In this document: in pieces, positions 25,757 to 34,157 of the stretch
Layout of the letters: each line of letters opens with the position of its first letter
Position numbering within the stretch: position 1 is the first letter of the stretch
Origin: Lysinibacter cavernae
GTDB lineage: Bacteria; Actinomycetota; Actinomycetes; Actinomycetales; Microbacteriaceae
NCBI RefSeq assembly: GCF_011758565.1
Contig: NZ_JAAMOX010000002.1
Span: 992,001 to 1,056,000, forward strand
Direction of reading: 5' to 3'
Length of the DNA: 64,000 nucleotides
Program-made: the position numbers and the translations under genes
The notes under the pieces: model-generated
The model's database searches: none
Told to the model about the DNA's origin: nothing
What the model saw: the letters and a program-made list of their open reading frames with translations, nothing else

Positions 25757-26433
25757 CGAGAATGTGGAGACAGGCGATAGCGCGTCACCCGATGCTATTT
25801 TCATCGGGTATTGCTCTGGGCGGTGTGTTGTTCTGCGTTGTTGCTGGATTTGCTTTGGTAGCGGGCGGCAAACTCACCGCATTGTTTCTCGTCTTGCCAG
25901 GATGCGCTTTGATTATGGCTGGCATCGTTCTTGGTGCGGCCCTGCCGACATTTATCGCAGCCGCACGAGCAAGAAAAGACATATCGATATTGCGGCTGAA
26001 TATGCCGCAGGCCAACATGTATTGGTCGCTGATCCCGAGACACGTGAGGAATCGGCTCGTGCAGCAGCTTCCAGAGGAAACAGTCGGCCTTCGCCCGTAT
26101 CTCGAGAAGCATCTGTATTTCATTCTCATGATCGATAATCGGGGAGTCTGGCTGTTTGATCAGCGTGAAGTTGAAATTGTTGGTGAGCTGGTTATTCCCA
26201 GAGGGCAGATTCGCGAAATCCAGAACAGTTACACCCGACTTTTCAGCCTCATTATTCCGGCTCTAGTTATCCAAACTACTCAAGGGCCAATCGCGTTCTC
26301 TCCGCATCGACTCGAGCTATGGTTACCCACCATGTACCAGACCTCGGAGCTGCGGACGCTCTACAAAAACCTCAACGTAATCGTGATGGATGACCCGATG
26401 TCGGCCAGTCCGGAACCCGCGAAGTGGCAGTGA
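25753..26433 (+). CDS. Two-helix membrane protein with PH-like cytoplasmic domain (copy 2)
   Basis: 226 residues, tandem paralog of the preceding gene: FILMIDNRGVWLFDQ, GPIAFSPHRLELW and MDDPMSAS line up with the first copy, roughly 40-45% identical by eye in the soluble domain. Helices at about 15-37 and 42-66. The TTG start overlaps the upstream stop; an ATG three codons later is an alternative. The tandem arrangement with diverged sequence fits duplication and diversification of an immunity-type gene. Confidence 0.8.
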   Translation: MTRMWRQAIARHPMLFSSGIALGGVLFCVVAGFALVAGGKLTALFLVLPGCALIMAGIVLGAALPTFIAAARARKDISILRLNMPQANMYWSLIPRHVRNRLVQQLPEETVGLRPYLEKHLYFILMIDNRGVWLFDQREVEIVGELVIPRGQIREIQNSYTRLFSLIIPALVIQTTQGPIAFSPHRLELWLPTMYQTSELRTLYKNLNVIVMDDPMSASPEPAKWQ

Positions 26434-26907
26434 TCCTTCCTCGCCGCAAGTATCGAGTGAAGGTATTGAGAGTAGCCGGATAAGCTGCTGGATTCTTGCC
26501 TCCGAGGCAGATGCTGTGGGGCGTTTCGGGTGTATGGATTGGGCGTTCTAGGCGGAGAATATGGGGCCGTGGACGTGGCCTCTGGCGCGCCACCGATGCC
26601 ACTTCCGCGGGGAACTGCTTGAGGGAGTCGGCCGCACGCTCAGCGCAATGTTCCTCGTTCGCGGCTGACGCGGGAAGAGATGGAACCGTTTGGCTAGCTC
26701 AGACGCAGCATCAACATGCGTATTGGCTCTCGGGAGGCGGGGTAGCAAGGGCAAGCGATTGTATGAGTTGCGTCACATCGCACTCGAGTTCACCGCCAAC
26801 CGCGGTGGGCAAATTCCTGAGTGTCAGAATAAACGCGCTCTGAACTATCCTTGGAAGAGATTTCGGCATCCGTTGATTGAAATAGACAGGTATCTCGAAG
26901 TGTTCTT
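26434..26907 (+). other. 474-base gap, possible decayed gene
   Basis: No intact gene is convincing. Short protein-like stretches occur in different frames, for example LGVLGGEYGAVDVASG near 26530-26580. A 73-codon frame at 26690-26911, ending IDRYLEVFF, stops exactly at the start of the next gene. This looks like the remains of another array member broken by frameshifts, but chance frames cannot be excluded. Confidence 0.3.
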
Positions 26908-27981
26908 TTGACTGAAGCCAAGGCGCTAGAGGAGTCGATGATTATTCGAAGGGACAACTGGTCAGTCGTGCTGACGGCGTTCTGGTTGACGCAAGCTGTT
27001 GGTATTGCGTTGTTTGTGTGCCTGCTGCTTGTCCTCGTTTCGGCAATTTTTGCTGCAGCAAACCGGTTTGAAATGCATCCATGGGGCGTGTTTTTTATAG
27101 CGAGTTGTGGCGCTTTTTTGCTGAGTGCGCTGCTCTTCTGGGGAGGACTCCCGCTTGTGGAGCGCTATGAGGTGAAACGTGGATACACGACGTTGCCCGG
27201 GAAATATCCCTTGGCGGATCTTCGCGACTCAATAACTGGCAAGCGAATTACCAAGGCTGGTGAATCACGTGGGGTAGGTCTGTCCGTCAGTGAGTACTCA
27301 CTGGCTGAGGCGCGCGCGAGCAGAGCGTCGGAATCAGTTCGGAGCGTTCTCGCCTCGCCGGTTCAGCGCCCGATTTACGGCAGAATCTTCGCGATCTGCT
27401 TTGCGGGGCTGGTGCTGGCCTCAGGTCTGGTCCTTGTTTCGCAGTTGTCTCTTCCGCCGTCGCAGCAGAGCCGCCTTGTGTTGCTCGTGGCCAGTGCTGG
27501 ATGTGGCGGGGTCGTGATCTGGGTGTTTTGTTTTGTGCTGCTGCGCAGGTCAGAGATGAACTCTCGTCGGTATCGCAAAGGGATCGGAAGCAACGATGTC
27601 ATTTTCCTGTGTGCGCCAACCTTTGAAACCGTGGTGCGTCTTCGACAGGTCTTGTCGGAAACTTCTGGTGGCCGATGGGGGATTCGAAGACTACGCTTTG
27701 CTCGTTTCTCGTCCCAGGGGATTACCGTGATGCAACATGGAGGGGAGGCTGCCATCTCGATCACAATTCCGCGTGCCTCAATTGAACGAGTATCGATCGG
27801 CAAATGGGTCGATGCTGGGCAGACGCGAGTTCCACTGCTTCTCTACGTGCGTTCGCAGGAGCTCCCTATCCCCCTATTTCTGAAATCTATCGCCATTATG
27901 GGGCGTGCTCGAAACCTGAGTGACGATGCAATCCTTCAGCTAGCGCAGATTCAAAAGGCTCTTGGTATGTGCGATGACTAG
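26908..27981 (+). CDS. Four-helix membrane protein, diverged GYTTL family member
   Basis: 357 residues from a TTG; an ATG at 26938 with AGAGGAG three bases before it is an alternative. Helices at about 26-49, 58-80, 158-180 and 188-212 with KRGYTTL at 90-96, the same layout as the proteins at 23953 and 29188. The C-terminal domain differs more (FSSQGITVMQHG, then strands to 330). GC is intermediate. Likely an older duplicate in the same array; function unknown. Confidence 0.75.
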   Translation: MTEAKALEESMIIRRDNWSVVLTAFWLTQAVGIALFVCLLLVLVSAIFAAANRFEMHPWGVFFIASCGAFLLSALLFWGGLPLVERYEVKRGYTTLPGKYPLADLRDSITGKRITKAGESRGVGLSVSEYSLAEARASRASESVRSVLASPVQRPIYGRIFAICFAGLVLASGLVLVSQLSLPPSQQSRLVLLVASAGCGGVVIWVFCFVLLRRSEMNSRRYRKGIGSNDVIFLCAPTFETVVRLRQVLSETSGGRWGIRRLRFARFSSQGITVMQHGGEAAISITIPRASIERVSIGKWVDAGQTRVPLLLYVRSQELPIPLFLKSIAIMGRARNLSDDAILQLAQIQKALGMCDD

Positions 27982-27986
27982 GTCAG

Positions 27987-28547
27987 ATGACGGTTCGCAA
28001 AATCTGGACACATGGCAAGGGCGTCTCAGGCCCTGGAATCACCTTGGGGGTGCTTCAGTTGCTGCCCCAAAAACGCTGGTTCGCGAGTAAAGCAGCGATT
28101 GCCGGTGTTGCTGTTTTCGTCGCAGCCGGCATCATTCTTTCGGTAATACATCTGGTACTCAGCAGTGCGAGGAACGGGCTTGAGGGCGCGTTAGCTGCCG
28201 ATCTTGAACTGGGTGCCTATGAGGTCGTTCGCGAGGATGCGCTGGGCATGTTTGACGGTAACGGCGACATCGAAATTATCGTCACTCCTGACGTGATGAC
28301 TTCGATTGTTCAATCGAAAACGGTGCTGAACGGATGTCCTCGCGATGCGGAATGTCCGACTCTCATTTGGCAGTCATTCTCGGCGCTACAGTCTCAGTTT
28401 CGGATAGCCGATTTGAAAGACCCGGGTTCTTCCTCGTGGCGGTGCACGTACTCATATCCGCGGGGGCAAAAGCCCATAACGGGTCTGCGCATCGTCTGTG
28501 TCGAGCCGGAACAGCTGAGGTTGACGTATCAATATCTGTCGGTCTAG
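27987..28547 (+). CDS. Single-pass membrane protein with four-cysteine outer domain (paralog of 22618 gene)
   Basis: 186 residues. One transmembrane helix (about 36-58), then an external domain with four cysteines in the same order as the gene at 22618 (NGCPRDAEC, SWRC, RIVC) and matching strands (LGAYEVVREDALG). It follows the 26908 gene by five bases and is probably co-transcribed. Four conserved cysteines outside the membrane suggest two disulfides. Candidate second immunity protein. Confidence 0.75.
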   Translation: MTVRKIWTHGKGVSGPGITLGVLQLLPQKRWFASKAAIAGVAVFVAAGIILSVIHLVLSSARNGLEGALAADLELGAYEVVREDALGMFDGNGDIEIIVTPDVMTSIVQSKTVLNGCPRDAECPTLIWQSFSALQSQFRIADLKDPGSSSWRCTYSYPRGQKPITGLRIVCVEPEQLRLTYQYLSV

Positions 28548-28658
28548 TACTCGACACCATTGAAAACTGTGTTGAATGGCTTCTTCGATCTCTAGTTATC
28601 TTTGTGCAGAAGTATCGCGGGTCTTGGCTTTGCTTGTGCAAAAAGAAAAGTTGCCTAA

Positions 28659-29195
28659 GTGTTTTCGAGCGATTCTGCGTTGGTCTATGTGATTGCCATC
28701 GTGTGTTTTATCGTGTTGCTTGTCGTCAGCGTCGTCGTCTATTGGGCGAAAAATAACAGTCGGCGCCTGCAGGCGCTGAAGAATGTCTCGCCCAGGAACG
28801 TGCTCATGCACGGCCAATGGAGCAGCAGCGCATCGGCCGCGATCAGAAGGCTCCATCCTGAACTGGCAGCGGTGCCAAGAAAGCTGCGCTTGTACTATTC
28901 GGTGGGCCTTGGGCGAGAAGGCATCGAGATCTGGAACTACCGCCGAGGGCTTCAGCGTGTTGTTCAGATTCCGGTCGCCCGGTTGTCCTACCTGCTCGTT
29001 CGCACAGACCACGCGGCGAACTCGGTGTATCCGACGCTTGTTATCGGAGTGCGAGTAGACGGCGCAATTATTAATGTGCCGTTGCGCATGAACCAGCTCC
29101 AGTACGCTGGCCTATTTCCCATGAGCATCTTGGAGATCGAGCCCATCGCCAAAGCCTATGTTTCGAGCCACCTGAGTGAGGGCCCAAATGCCTAG
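28659..29195 (+). CDS. Single-helix membrane protein with PH-like domain
   Basis: 178 residues from a GTG without a strong ribosome site. One N-terminal helix (about 8-29), then a strand-rich cytoplasmic domain (LYYSVGLGREGIEIWNYRR, then VPLRMNQLQYAG). The layout is that of other membrane-tethered PH-like proteins in this array, but sequence similarity to them is low. Its stop overlaps the next gene by eight bases. Function unknown. Confidence 0.7.
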   Translation: MFSSDSALVYVIAIVCFIVLLVVSVVVYWAKNNSRRLQALKNVSPRNVLMHGQWSSSASAAIRRLHPELAAVPRKLRLYYSVGLGREGIEIWNYRRGLQRVVQIPVARLSYLLVRTDHAANSVYPTLVIGVRVDGAIINVPLRMNQLQYAGLFPMSILEIEPIAKAYVSSHLSEGPNA

Positions 29196-30258
29196 TCGCC
29201 ACGTGCCTCGAAACAAGCAACCAAATCCGTCGAACCGGCAATACCGAGACGCCTCGTCGTTAGTGCCTGGAGTTTCTGCCCTGGTTCTTTTGCGGATGCA
29301 TGCGGCAGTGGTCGTCATCCTGCTGGTTTCAACGGTTGCGATTCTTTTCATATCTTGGGATGTTGTTGCCCTTCCTGGCGGAACGAGGGAGCGAGCTTTT
29401 GAGGGACTTGGCGGTCTTTTGTGCTTCGCTGCCGTTGGTGTTCCGGTGCTCAGCTGGCTCGCCACACGACGCACTCGAATCGAAACGTCGAATGGGTACA
29501 CAACGCTGAAAAACGAGCACAGGGAGCTACCCCAATTGCACAGGCGGACAGGGGAAATCCTCAGGGAGGGCACACCGTATGTCGCTGACAGGGTCTCTTC
29601 GGCAGGGGCCGTGAGCTGGGGCTCGCGGCAGACGCAGCGACCGCTCTCTGTGACCGCCGCAGGACAAGCCCTACTTGCGGCATGTTTTGCTGCGGTCGCC
29701 GTGCTTGGGCTTACTCAAATGGATGAGCTAAGTCTGCTTGCTCTGTTTGCTCTGGTCTTAATGCTGGTTGGTTCAATCTGTTTGGGGTTTGCTGCCTTCG
29801 TTCTGCGAGGATATTTTTCGCGGCGTCGGTTTCTGCGCGCACAGTTTCCTTCCGCCGATATTTTCACCTGGTTGCGATGTTCTGAAATGAGGTCAGGGAT
29901 CAGCCGGATTTGGGTCCAATATCCCGGGCCTGAAGATGTGTCGCCCAAAATTCGTTCGAGCGGATCGCTCGTTCTTGCTGAGAACGGTCTTTCGCTCTGG
30001 CAGGGAAGCGAACAATCGATGGAACGCGTTATGAGTCTGTCTTGGGCGTCCGTTATCACGTGCCGAACCGAATGGATTGCTATCGTCGGGCAGTCCGTGG
30101 AGGTGGTGAACATTGACGTTCTTGTCGATGACCAAAAAATCCCGCTTGCACTCAACATTATTGAACGCAACGGGTCGGTCATGACGAACCGGCCAAAACG
30201 CGTAGCGAAGGAAATTCGTGGCCGATATGGCGCGCGATTTTGGATGCCGCATGTCTGA
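29188..30258 (+). CDS. Four-helix membrane protein, GYTTL family (close paralog of 23953 gene)
   Basis: 356 residues from the ATG at 29188, within the preceding gene. Helices at about 37-57, 73-92, 157-176 and 181-206. NGYTTL at 102-107 and YFSRRRFLRAQFPSADI after the last helix align with the 23953 protein, as do the C-terminal WQGS and IERNGS motifs. The pair clearly arose by duplication inside the locus. The stop overlaps the next gene by eight bases, so expression is coupled. Confidence 0.8.
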   Translation: MPSRHVPRNKQPNPSNRQYRDASSLVPGVSALVLLRMHAAVVVILLVSTVAILFISWDVVALPGGTRERAFEGLGGLLCFAAVGVPVLSWLATRRTRIETSNGYTTLKNEHRELPQLHRRTGEILREGTPYVADRVSSAGAVSWGSRQTQRPLSVTAAGQALLAACFAAVAVLGLTQMDELSLLALFALVLMLVGSICLGFAAFVLRGYFSRRRFLRAQFPSADIFTWLRCSEMRSGISRIWVQYPGPEDVSPKIRSSGSLVLAENGLSLWQGSEQSMERVMSLSWASVITCRTEWIAIVGQSVEVVNIDVLVDDQKIPLALNIIERNGSVMTNRPKRVAKEIRGRYGARFWMPHV

Positions 30259-30976
30259 AGAAGAGCCTGCACGCGATTCTCGATACTCCGAAGCCGCCTT
30301 AGCCTTCGGACACGCAGCCGTTCTCGAAAGGCGACGATTCAGGCGACAGGTTGCTGGATACGCGTTGGTCGGAGCGCCGGTTGCTCTTGTCGGAATCGTC
30401 GGTGGGTCCATCCGGTTCTTTGCGGGGCCACCTCGAGGCGACCAAATGGTTTCCCTTTTTGCGATCGTTTTGAGCATCGTTGCTTTTGTTATTGGTTTTA
30501 GTGCCTTGATGCTGTGGATCCTGACTTCGAAGGTACGAGGCAAACTCAACGTGGTGAGAACACAGCTCGGGTCTGACTCGGCGGCATACATGCTTCGGCG
30601 TTCGTTTGGGCTGTTTTCTGTGCTTGAGCGTATGGAACATCGGAAACTCTTTGACGAGAATAAAGACGAGTACTTGATTTGTATCGTCACTGCAGCCGAA
30701 ATCCATTTCTCGGGAGCCGCAACAGGTCTGAGTCCGAGCGTTACTGTCCCTTATTCAGAGATTCTGTCGGTCGAATTGGGCCCAGGGTTGACGAGCAGAT
30801 CATTGATGACCTTGGGGGAACGTCGGGGCATCGTGCTGACGCTGCGGGCAGATCCAGAGGAACGCGTGGTTCTGTTTCCTATGAATGAGAAGAATTGGGG
30901 GCTCACCTCTCTTTCGGAGGGCGAATTGGTTCGAATCGTAAACCAGATCCGTGCTGCCATCGGACACACCTCGTGA
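30251..30976 (+). CDS. Two-helix membrane protein with PH-like domain
   Basis: 241 residues. Acidic N-terminus, helices at about 35-58 and 66-92, then a soluble domain whose strands (YLICIVTAAEIHFSG, VTVPYSEILSVELG, RGIVLTLRADPE) and last helix (SEGELVRIVNQIRAAIG) are typical of bacterial PH-like folds. It overlaps the 29188 gene by eight bases and the following gene by four. Function unknown; part of the same array. Confidence 0.75.
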   Translation: MSEEEPARDSRYSEAALAFGHAAVLERRRFRRQVAGYALVGAPVALVGIVGGSIRFFAGPPRGDQMVSLFAIVLSIVAFVIGFSALMLWILTSKVRGKLNVVRTQLGSDSAAYMLRRSFGLFSVLERMEHRKLFDENKDEYLICIVTAAEIHFSGAATGLSPSVTVPYSEILSVELGPGLTSRSLMTLGERRGIVLTLRADPEERVVLFPMNEKNWGLTSLSEGELVRIVNQIRAAIGHTS

Positions 30977-31515
30977 GAAGTACCGCGAGCAAGTTTGCCG
31001 GACTCGTTCGAGCCGTCTTCGCGCTGACCGGATTAGCCCTCACCGTGTATGGGGTTGCCTACGCCTACTTCCAGTACCCGATAGAGTCGTGTCTCTCGCT
31101 GAGGGTCGTCCTGGACCAGATCGGGACGGACGGTTCCGTACTGTTGTTCGCCCACCTGGCATGCCAGGTAGCCGCTGCGGTCCTCGTTACGACGTATCAA
31201 ACAGTGCGGCTTGGGCGGCCGGCGCGTTGGTCACTTGATTATCCGTTCTCTGCCTGGCGCGTGCTGAGGTCGTTGCTGTACCTTGTTGCCCTCCTCGGAG
31301 TGATCAGCTCGATCATGTACGGGTTCATGAATTACAACATCTACGAGATGGCGATGGAGAGAGGCTGCGACTCGAACAGTGGATGGACCCCGCCGTTTCA
31401 GCTTGCCTGGATGCTTCTCGCCCTGTGTTGGGCGTTGTCGGGTGTTGACCTGTGGATGAAGCGGCGACATCGGGTCGACGCTCGGGCTTCGGCCACACAG
31501 TGGAACGTGCGTTGA
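30973..31515 (+). CDS. Four-helix integral membrane protein of unknown function
   Basis: 180 residues from a GTG overlapping the upstream stop. Helices at about 14-34, 54-76, 97-119 and 141-162, with a short loop between helices 3 and 4 carrying a cysteine (ERGCDSNSG). No family recognised. Coupled on both sides: its TGA overlaps the next ATG. Confidence 0.7.
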   Translation: MRSTASKFAGLVRAVFALTGLALTVYGVAYAYFQYPIESCLSLRVVLDQIGTDGSVLLFAHLACQVAAAVLVTTYQTVRLGRPARWSLDYPFSAWRVLRSLLYLVALLGVISSIMYGFMNYNIYEMAMERGCDSNSGWTPPFQLAWMLLALCWALSGVDLWMKRRHRVDARASATQWNVR

Positions 31516-31877
31516 TGACAGTCGTAGGTGGCAGCGTGGTGAACGCGAAGACTCAAGAATTTCTGCGGGAAGGACAACACGATTTGGAGCGAAGACTGAT
31601 GGAAATCGGTGGCGAACTGAGCCCCGCCGCCGAGGGCTGGCTGGCTGTGGCCGGCGGTTCCTTTGCGATTGCGCTCTGCCTCCTGTGTATGTTTCGCTCG
31701 GCGAAGGTCGCTCGCTGGCTTGCCAACGCGCAACGGAGCAGGGGTGGCACGATGGCCGAGCAGGCTGCCCAAAACTCGACGCCAGGAACCATCATGTTTG
31801 TTGGCATTGCCGGGCTTTTTGTGGGGACTCCTCTTCTGATTGTTGGCATCGTGCAGCTGTCGCAGCTCCAGGGTTGA
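31515..31877 (+). CDS. Small two-helix membrane protein
   Basis: 120 residues. A soluble N-terminal helix (NAKTQEFLREGQHDLERRLM) precedes helices at about 44-62 and 93-115. The ATG at 31515 shares a base with the upstream TGA. No family recognised; it closes the array together with the next gene. Confidence 0.65.
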   Translation: MTVVGGSVVNAKTQEFLREGQHDLERRLMEIGGELSPAAEGWLAVAGGSFAIALCLLCMFRSAKVARWLANAQRSRGGTMAEQAAQNSTPGTIMFVGIAGLFVGTPLLIVGIVQLSQLQG

Positions 31878-31880
31878 GTG

Positions 31881-32135
31881 ATGACACTCTTTCAACTTCT
31901 TGTGTTCTGTGTTGCCGCCGCGTTTGGGCTTTCGGGGGCGATGGGCCTGGTGTTTCGAAAACGGATTCGGCTTCGCCTGCTTCGCCGATACCGGACGGCA
32001 AGCGAGCGAAACGTTGAACTGGGTCTGCCACCCATCGAAGACCACGAGGTTCCAGGAGTCTTCACGATTTGTCTTCTCTCTGTGTTCGGTCTCGCGATGT
32101 GCGGCGTGAGCATCTGGGTCGGGCCGGGGAGTTGA
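31881..32135 (+). CDS. Small two-helix membrane protein, last gene of the array
   Basis: 84 residues from the ATG at 31881 (a GTG one codon earlier is possible). Two hydrophobic helices (about 3-23 and 60-82) flank a very basic loop (RKRIRLRLLRRYR). No family recognised. It is the last gene of the tightly packed run that begins near 28659; a 203-base gap follows before the oxidoreductase gene. Confidence 0.6.
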   Translation: MTLFQLLVFCVAAAFGLSGAMGLVFRKRIRLRLLRRYRTASERNVELGLPPIEDHEVPGVFTICLLSVFGLAMCGVSIWVGPGS

Positions 32136-32338
32136 TGCTCGCTGAGATGTTGGAGCAGCGCGGCGCCAACCCCTGGGCAGCGTGAGAAACATCCCGAACC
32201 ATTGAACGTTGGATGCCGGAGCAGTAGCCTGCAAAGGTGCGGGGGATGAGCCCGGTGCGCTGACCAGTCGGAAACGCCTACGAAGCCGCATCGCCGGGCC
32301 GTGTCTCGCGCGGCAACTTGGCACAGAAGGAGCAACGG

Positions 32339-33265
32339 ATGCGCGCGGTAGTGTACGAAGAATTTGGCGGGCCAGGGGTGCTCCAGATTGTGACCGTTCC
32401 TGATCCTGAAACGCCGGTTGACAACCAGGTCGTCATTGAGGTGCGCGCAGTCGGAATTAATCCCTACGACCGCAAGGTTCGTTCGGGGCTTGTTCCGCTG
32501 AAGGACCCCAAATTTCCGCGCGGGATTTGCTCCGATTTTGCCGGTGTTGTTGTCGAAGCGGGGTCGGAGGCGGTGCATGCCGACGGCAGCCAGATTCTTG
32601 CCGGTCACGAAGTGATGGGTTGGTCAATTGGGGGATCCCTGCGCGAACTCGTGCGGGTACGTTCTGCCCAGCTTGCCCGAAAGCCGGCCTCGCTTGACTG
32701 GACCGTCGCCGGCTCGCTGACCACGCCCGGCCTGACCGCCGTTGCGGCCCTCGAAACGCTCAACATCGGCCCCAACGACACCGTGCTGCTGAGCGCTGCA
32801 TCAGGTTCGGTCGGCGTGCTATACGCCCAGCTTGCGATTGCGCGCGGCGCTACCGTGATCGGCACCGCAAGCGAGCGCAACCACGACGTGTTGCGGGCCC
32901 ACGGCATCCTGCCAACCACCTATGGCCCTGGGCTCGCGGATCGCGTGCGGGCCATCGCCCCCGAAGGAATTACCGCGGTGCAAGACAACGCGGGGCGTGA
33001 GACCGTCGAGGCAGGCCTAGAGCTCGGGCTGCCCGCCGACCGGATCTGCTCCATCGTTGATTATGGGGCCATTGCCGAGTTTGGCATCGTGAGCCCAGGG
33101 CAATACGTGCGCTCGGCGGTTACCCTTGGCGTGCTTGCGCAGCGGGCGGCTGACGGAGACCTCGACCTGCCCATCGCCAACGTGTTTCCGCTCGACCGGG
33201 TTGTTGACGCCTTCACCTTGCTCGAGAGCGGGCACAGCGGCGGCAAAATTGTGATCGCTCCGTAG
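32339..33265 (+). CDS. NADP-dependent quinone oxidoreductase-like protein (zinc-free MDR family)
   Basis: 308 residues. MRAVVYEEFGGPGVLQIVTV start, GINPYDRKVRSG, and the cofactor-binding LLSAASGSVGVLYAQLAIAR (about 147-166) place it in the quinone oxidoreductase branch of medium-chain dehydrogenases. The structural zinc cysteines are absent. The ATG at 32339 has AAGGAG six bases upstream, better than the TTG at 32318. It converges on the GntR gene. Substrate unknown. Confidence 0.85.
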   Translation: MRAVVYEEFGGPGVLQIVTVPDPETPVDNQVVIEVRAVGINPYDRKVRSGLVPLKDPKFPRGICSDFAGVVVEAGSEAVHADGSQILAGHEVMGWSIGGSLRELVRVRSAQLARKPASLDWTVAGSLTTPGLTAVAALETLNIGPNDTVLLSAASGSVGVLYAQLAIARGATVIGTASERNHDVLRAHGILPTTYGPGLADRVRAIAPEGITAVQDNAGRETVEAGLELGLPADRICSIVDYGAIAEFGIVSPGQYVRSAVTLGVLAQRAADGDLDLPIANVFPLDRVVDAFTLLESGHSGGKIVIAP

Positions 33266-33330
33266 GCCGTGAGTCGTCTCGGCTAAGACGTCGGACGCGA
33301 TAGTGCCTCGGACCCGACGAGATCGCTGGG

Positions 33331-34008
33331 TTACACCGCGGCGGCGGCATACCTCGCATACGCCGCGAGCACGGTGCGCTCGGACTGCACGAGGTAATCG
33401 TCGAGGGCCTTTGCCGCGGCTTCTGCCTGTCCCGCCTCGAAGAGTTCGAGGATGTCCTGGTTGAGCCCAATATAGGGCTCGTGCAGGAACTCGGGGTCGT
33501 CTAGCATTCCGAACGCGAGTCTGAGCTCGGCCGAGATATTGCGGTAGAGCCGGTCGAGGCGCTCGCTGTCGGCGAGGGCGACTACGGCCGAGTGGAACTC
33601 CATGTTTGCCGTTCCAACGCTCAGCCAGTCGGCCGCTGCCTGCGACGTGATGGCGCTTTCGACCGCCGCCCGCATCCGCTGGCTTGCTGGATGTCGAGGG
33701 GGCGCGAGCACGATGGCCTGGCATTCGATGATGCGGCGCACGCGATAGATGTCAATAATGGCGGCGAGGGATGGCGTTGCCACGAAAACGCCACGGTTTG
33801 GCACGTGCACGAGCAGGCCCTCGTGGGTGAGCATGCGGAAGGTTTCGCGGAGCGTGTTTCGCGAGATTTGGAGGCTTTCGCTCAGTGAGGTTTCGGAGAG
33901 TTGCTGTCCGGGCACGAGTTCTCCGCTGACCAGTTTGTTGCGGATATTTGCCGCAACGTGATCGGTGAGGGAGGGGGTTACCGGTGCCGGTTTCTCGTCT
34001 CGAGCCAT
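33331..34008 (-). CDS. GntR family (FCD domain) regulator of the 5-oxoprolinase operon
   Basis: 225 residues. An N-terminal winged helix (about 12-78, including SLSESLQISRNTLRETFRML) and an all-helical C-terminal FCD ligand domain (about 95-215). It is divergent from the 5-oxoprolinase operon, and the spacer between them carries a pair of inverted GntR-like sites, so it most likely controls that operon and itself. It holds the place KipR has in the Bacillus subtilis ycsFGI-kipIAR operon, but belongs to a different family (KipR is IclR-type). The inducer is presumably 5-oxoproline or a relative (inference). Confidence 0.87.
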   Translation of the reverse strand: MARDEKPAPVTPSLTDHVAANIRNKLVSGELVPGQQLSETSLSESLQISRNTLRETFRMLTHEGLLVHVPNRGVFVATPSLAAIIDIYRVRRIIECQAIVLAPPRHPASQRMRAAVESAITSQAAADWLSVGTANMEFHSAVVALADSERLDRLYRNISAELRLAFGMLDDPEFLHEPYIGLNQDILELFEAGQAEAAAKALDDYLVQSERTVLAAYARYAAAAV

Positions 34009-34041
34009 TCCGCCAGTGTAGCCGGGACTCTGGGGATGTTA

Positions 34042-34076
34042 ATTGCTCAACAATCTTTACATTTTTGTTGAGCAAT
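34042..34076. promoter_or_regulatory. Paired GntR operator between divergent genes
   Basis: ATTGCTCAACAA (34042-34053) and TTGTTGAGCAAT (34065-34076) are a perfect 12-bp inverted repeat with an 11-base spacer, so the two copies sit about two helical turns apart. Each half also reads TTG-N5-CAA, the form of FCD-type GntR sites. The position 33 bases from the regulator start fits autoregulation plus control of the operon. Confidence 0.65.
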
Positions 34077-34157
34077 AATAAGCTTCTCGCAATGCTCTCA
34101 GGCTTTCGCTGCAGTGGCGCATCGAATCAACCAAGAGCCAGGAAGAATACACACACC

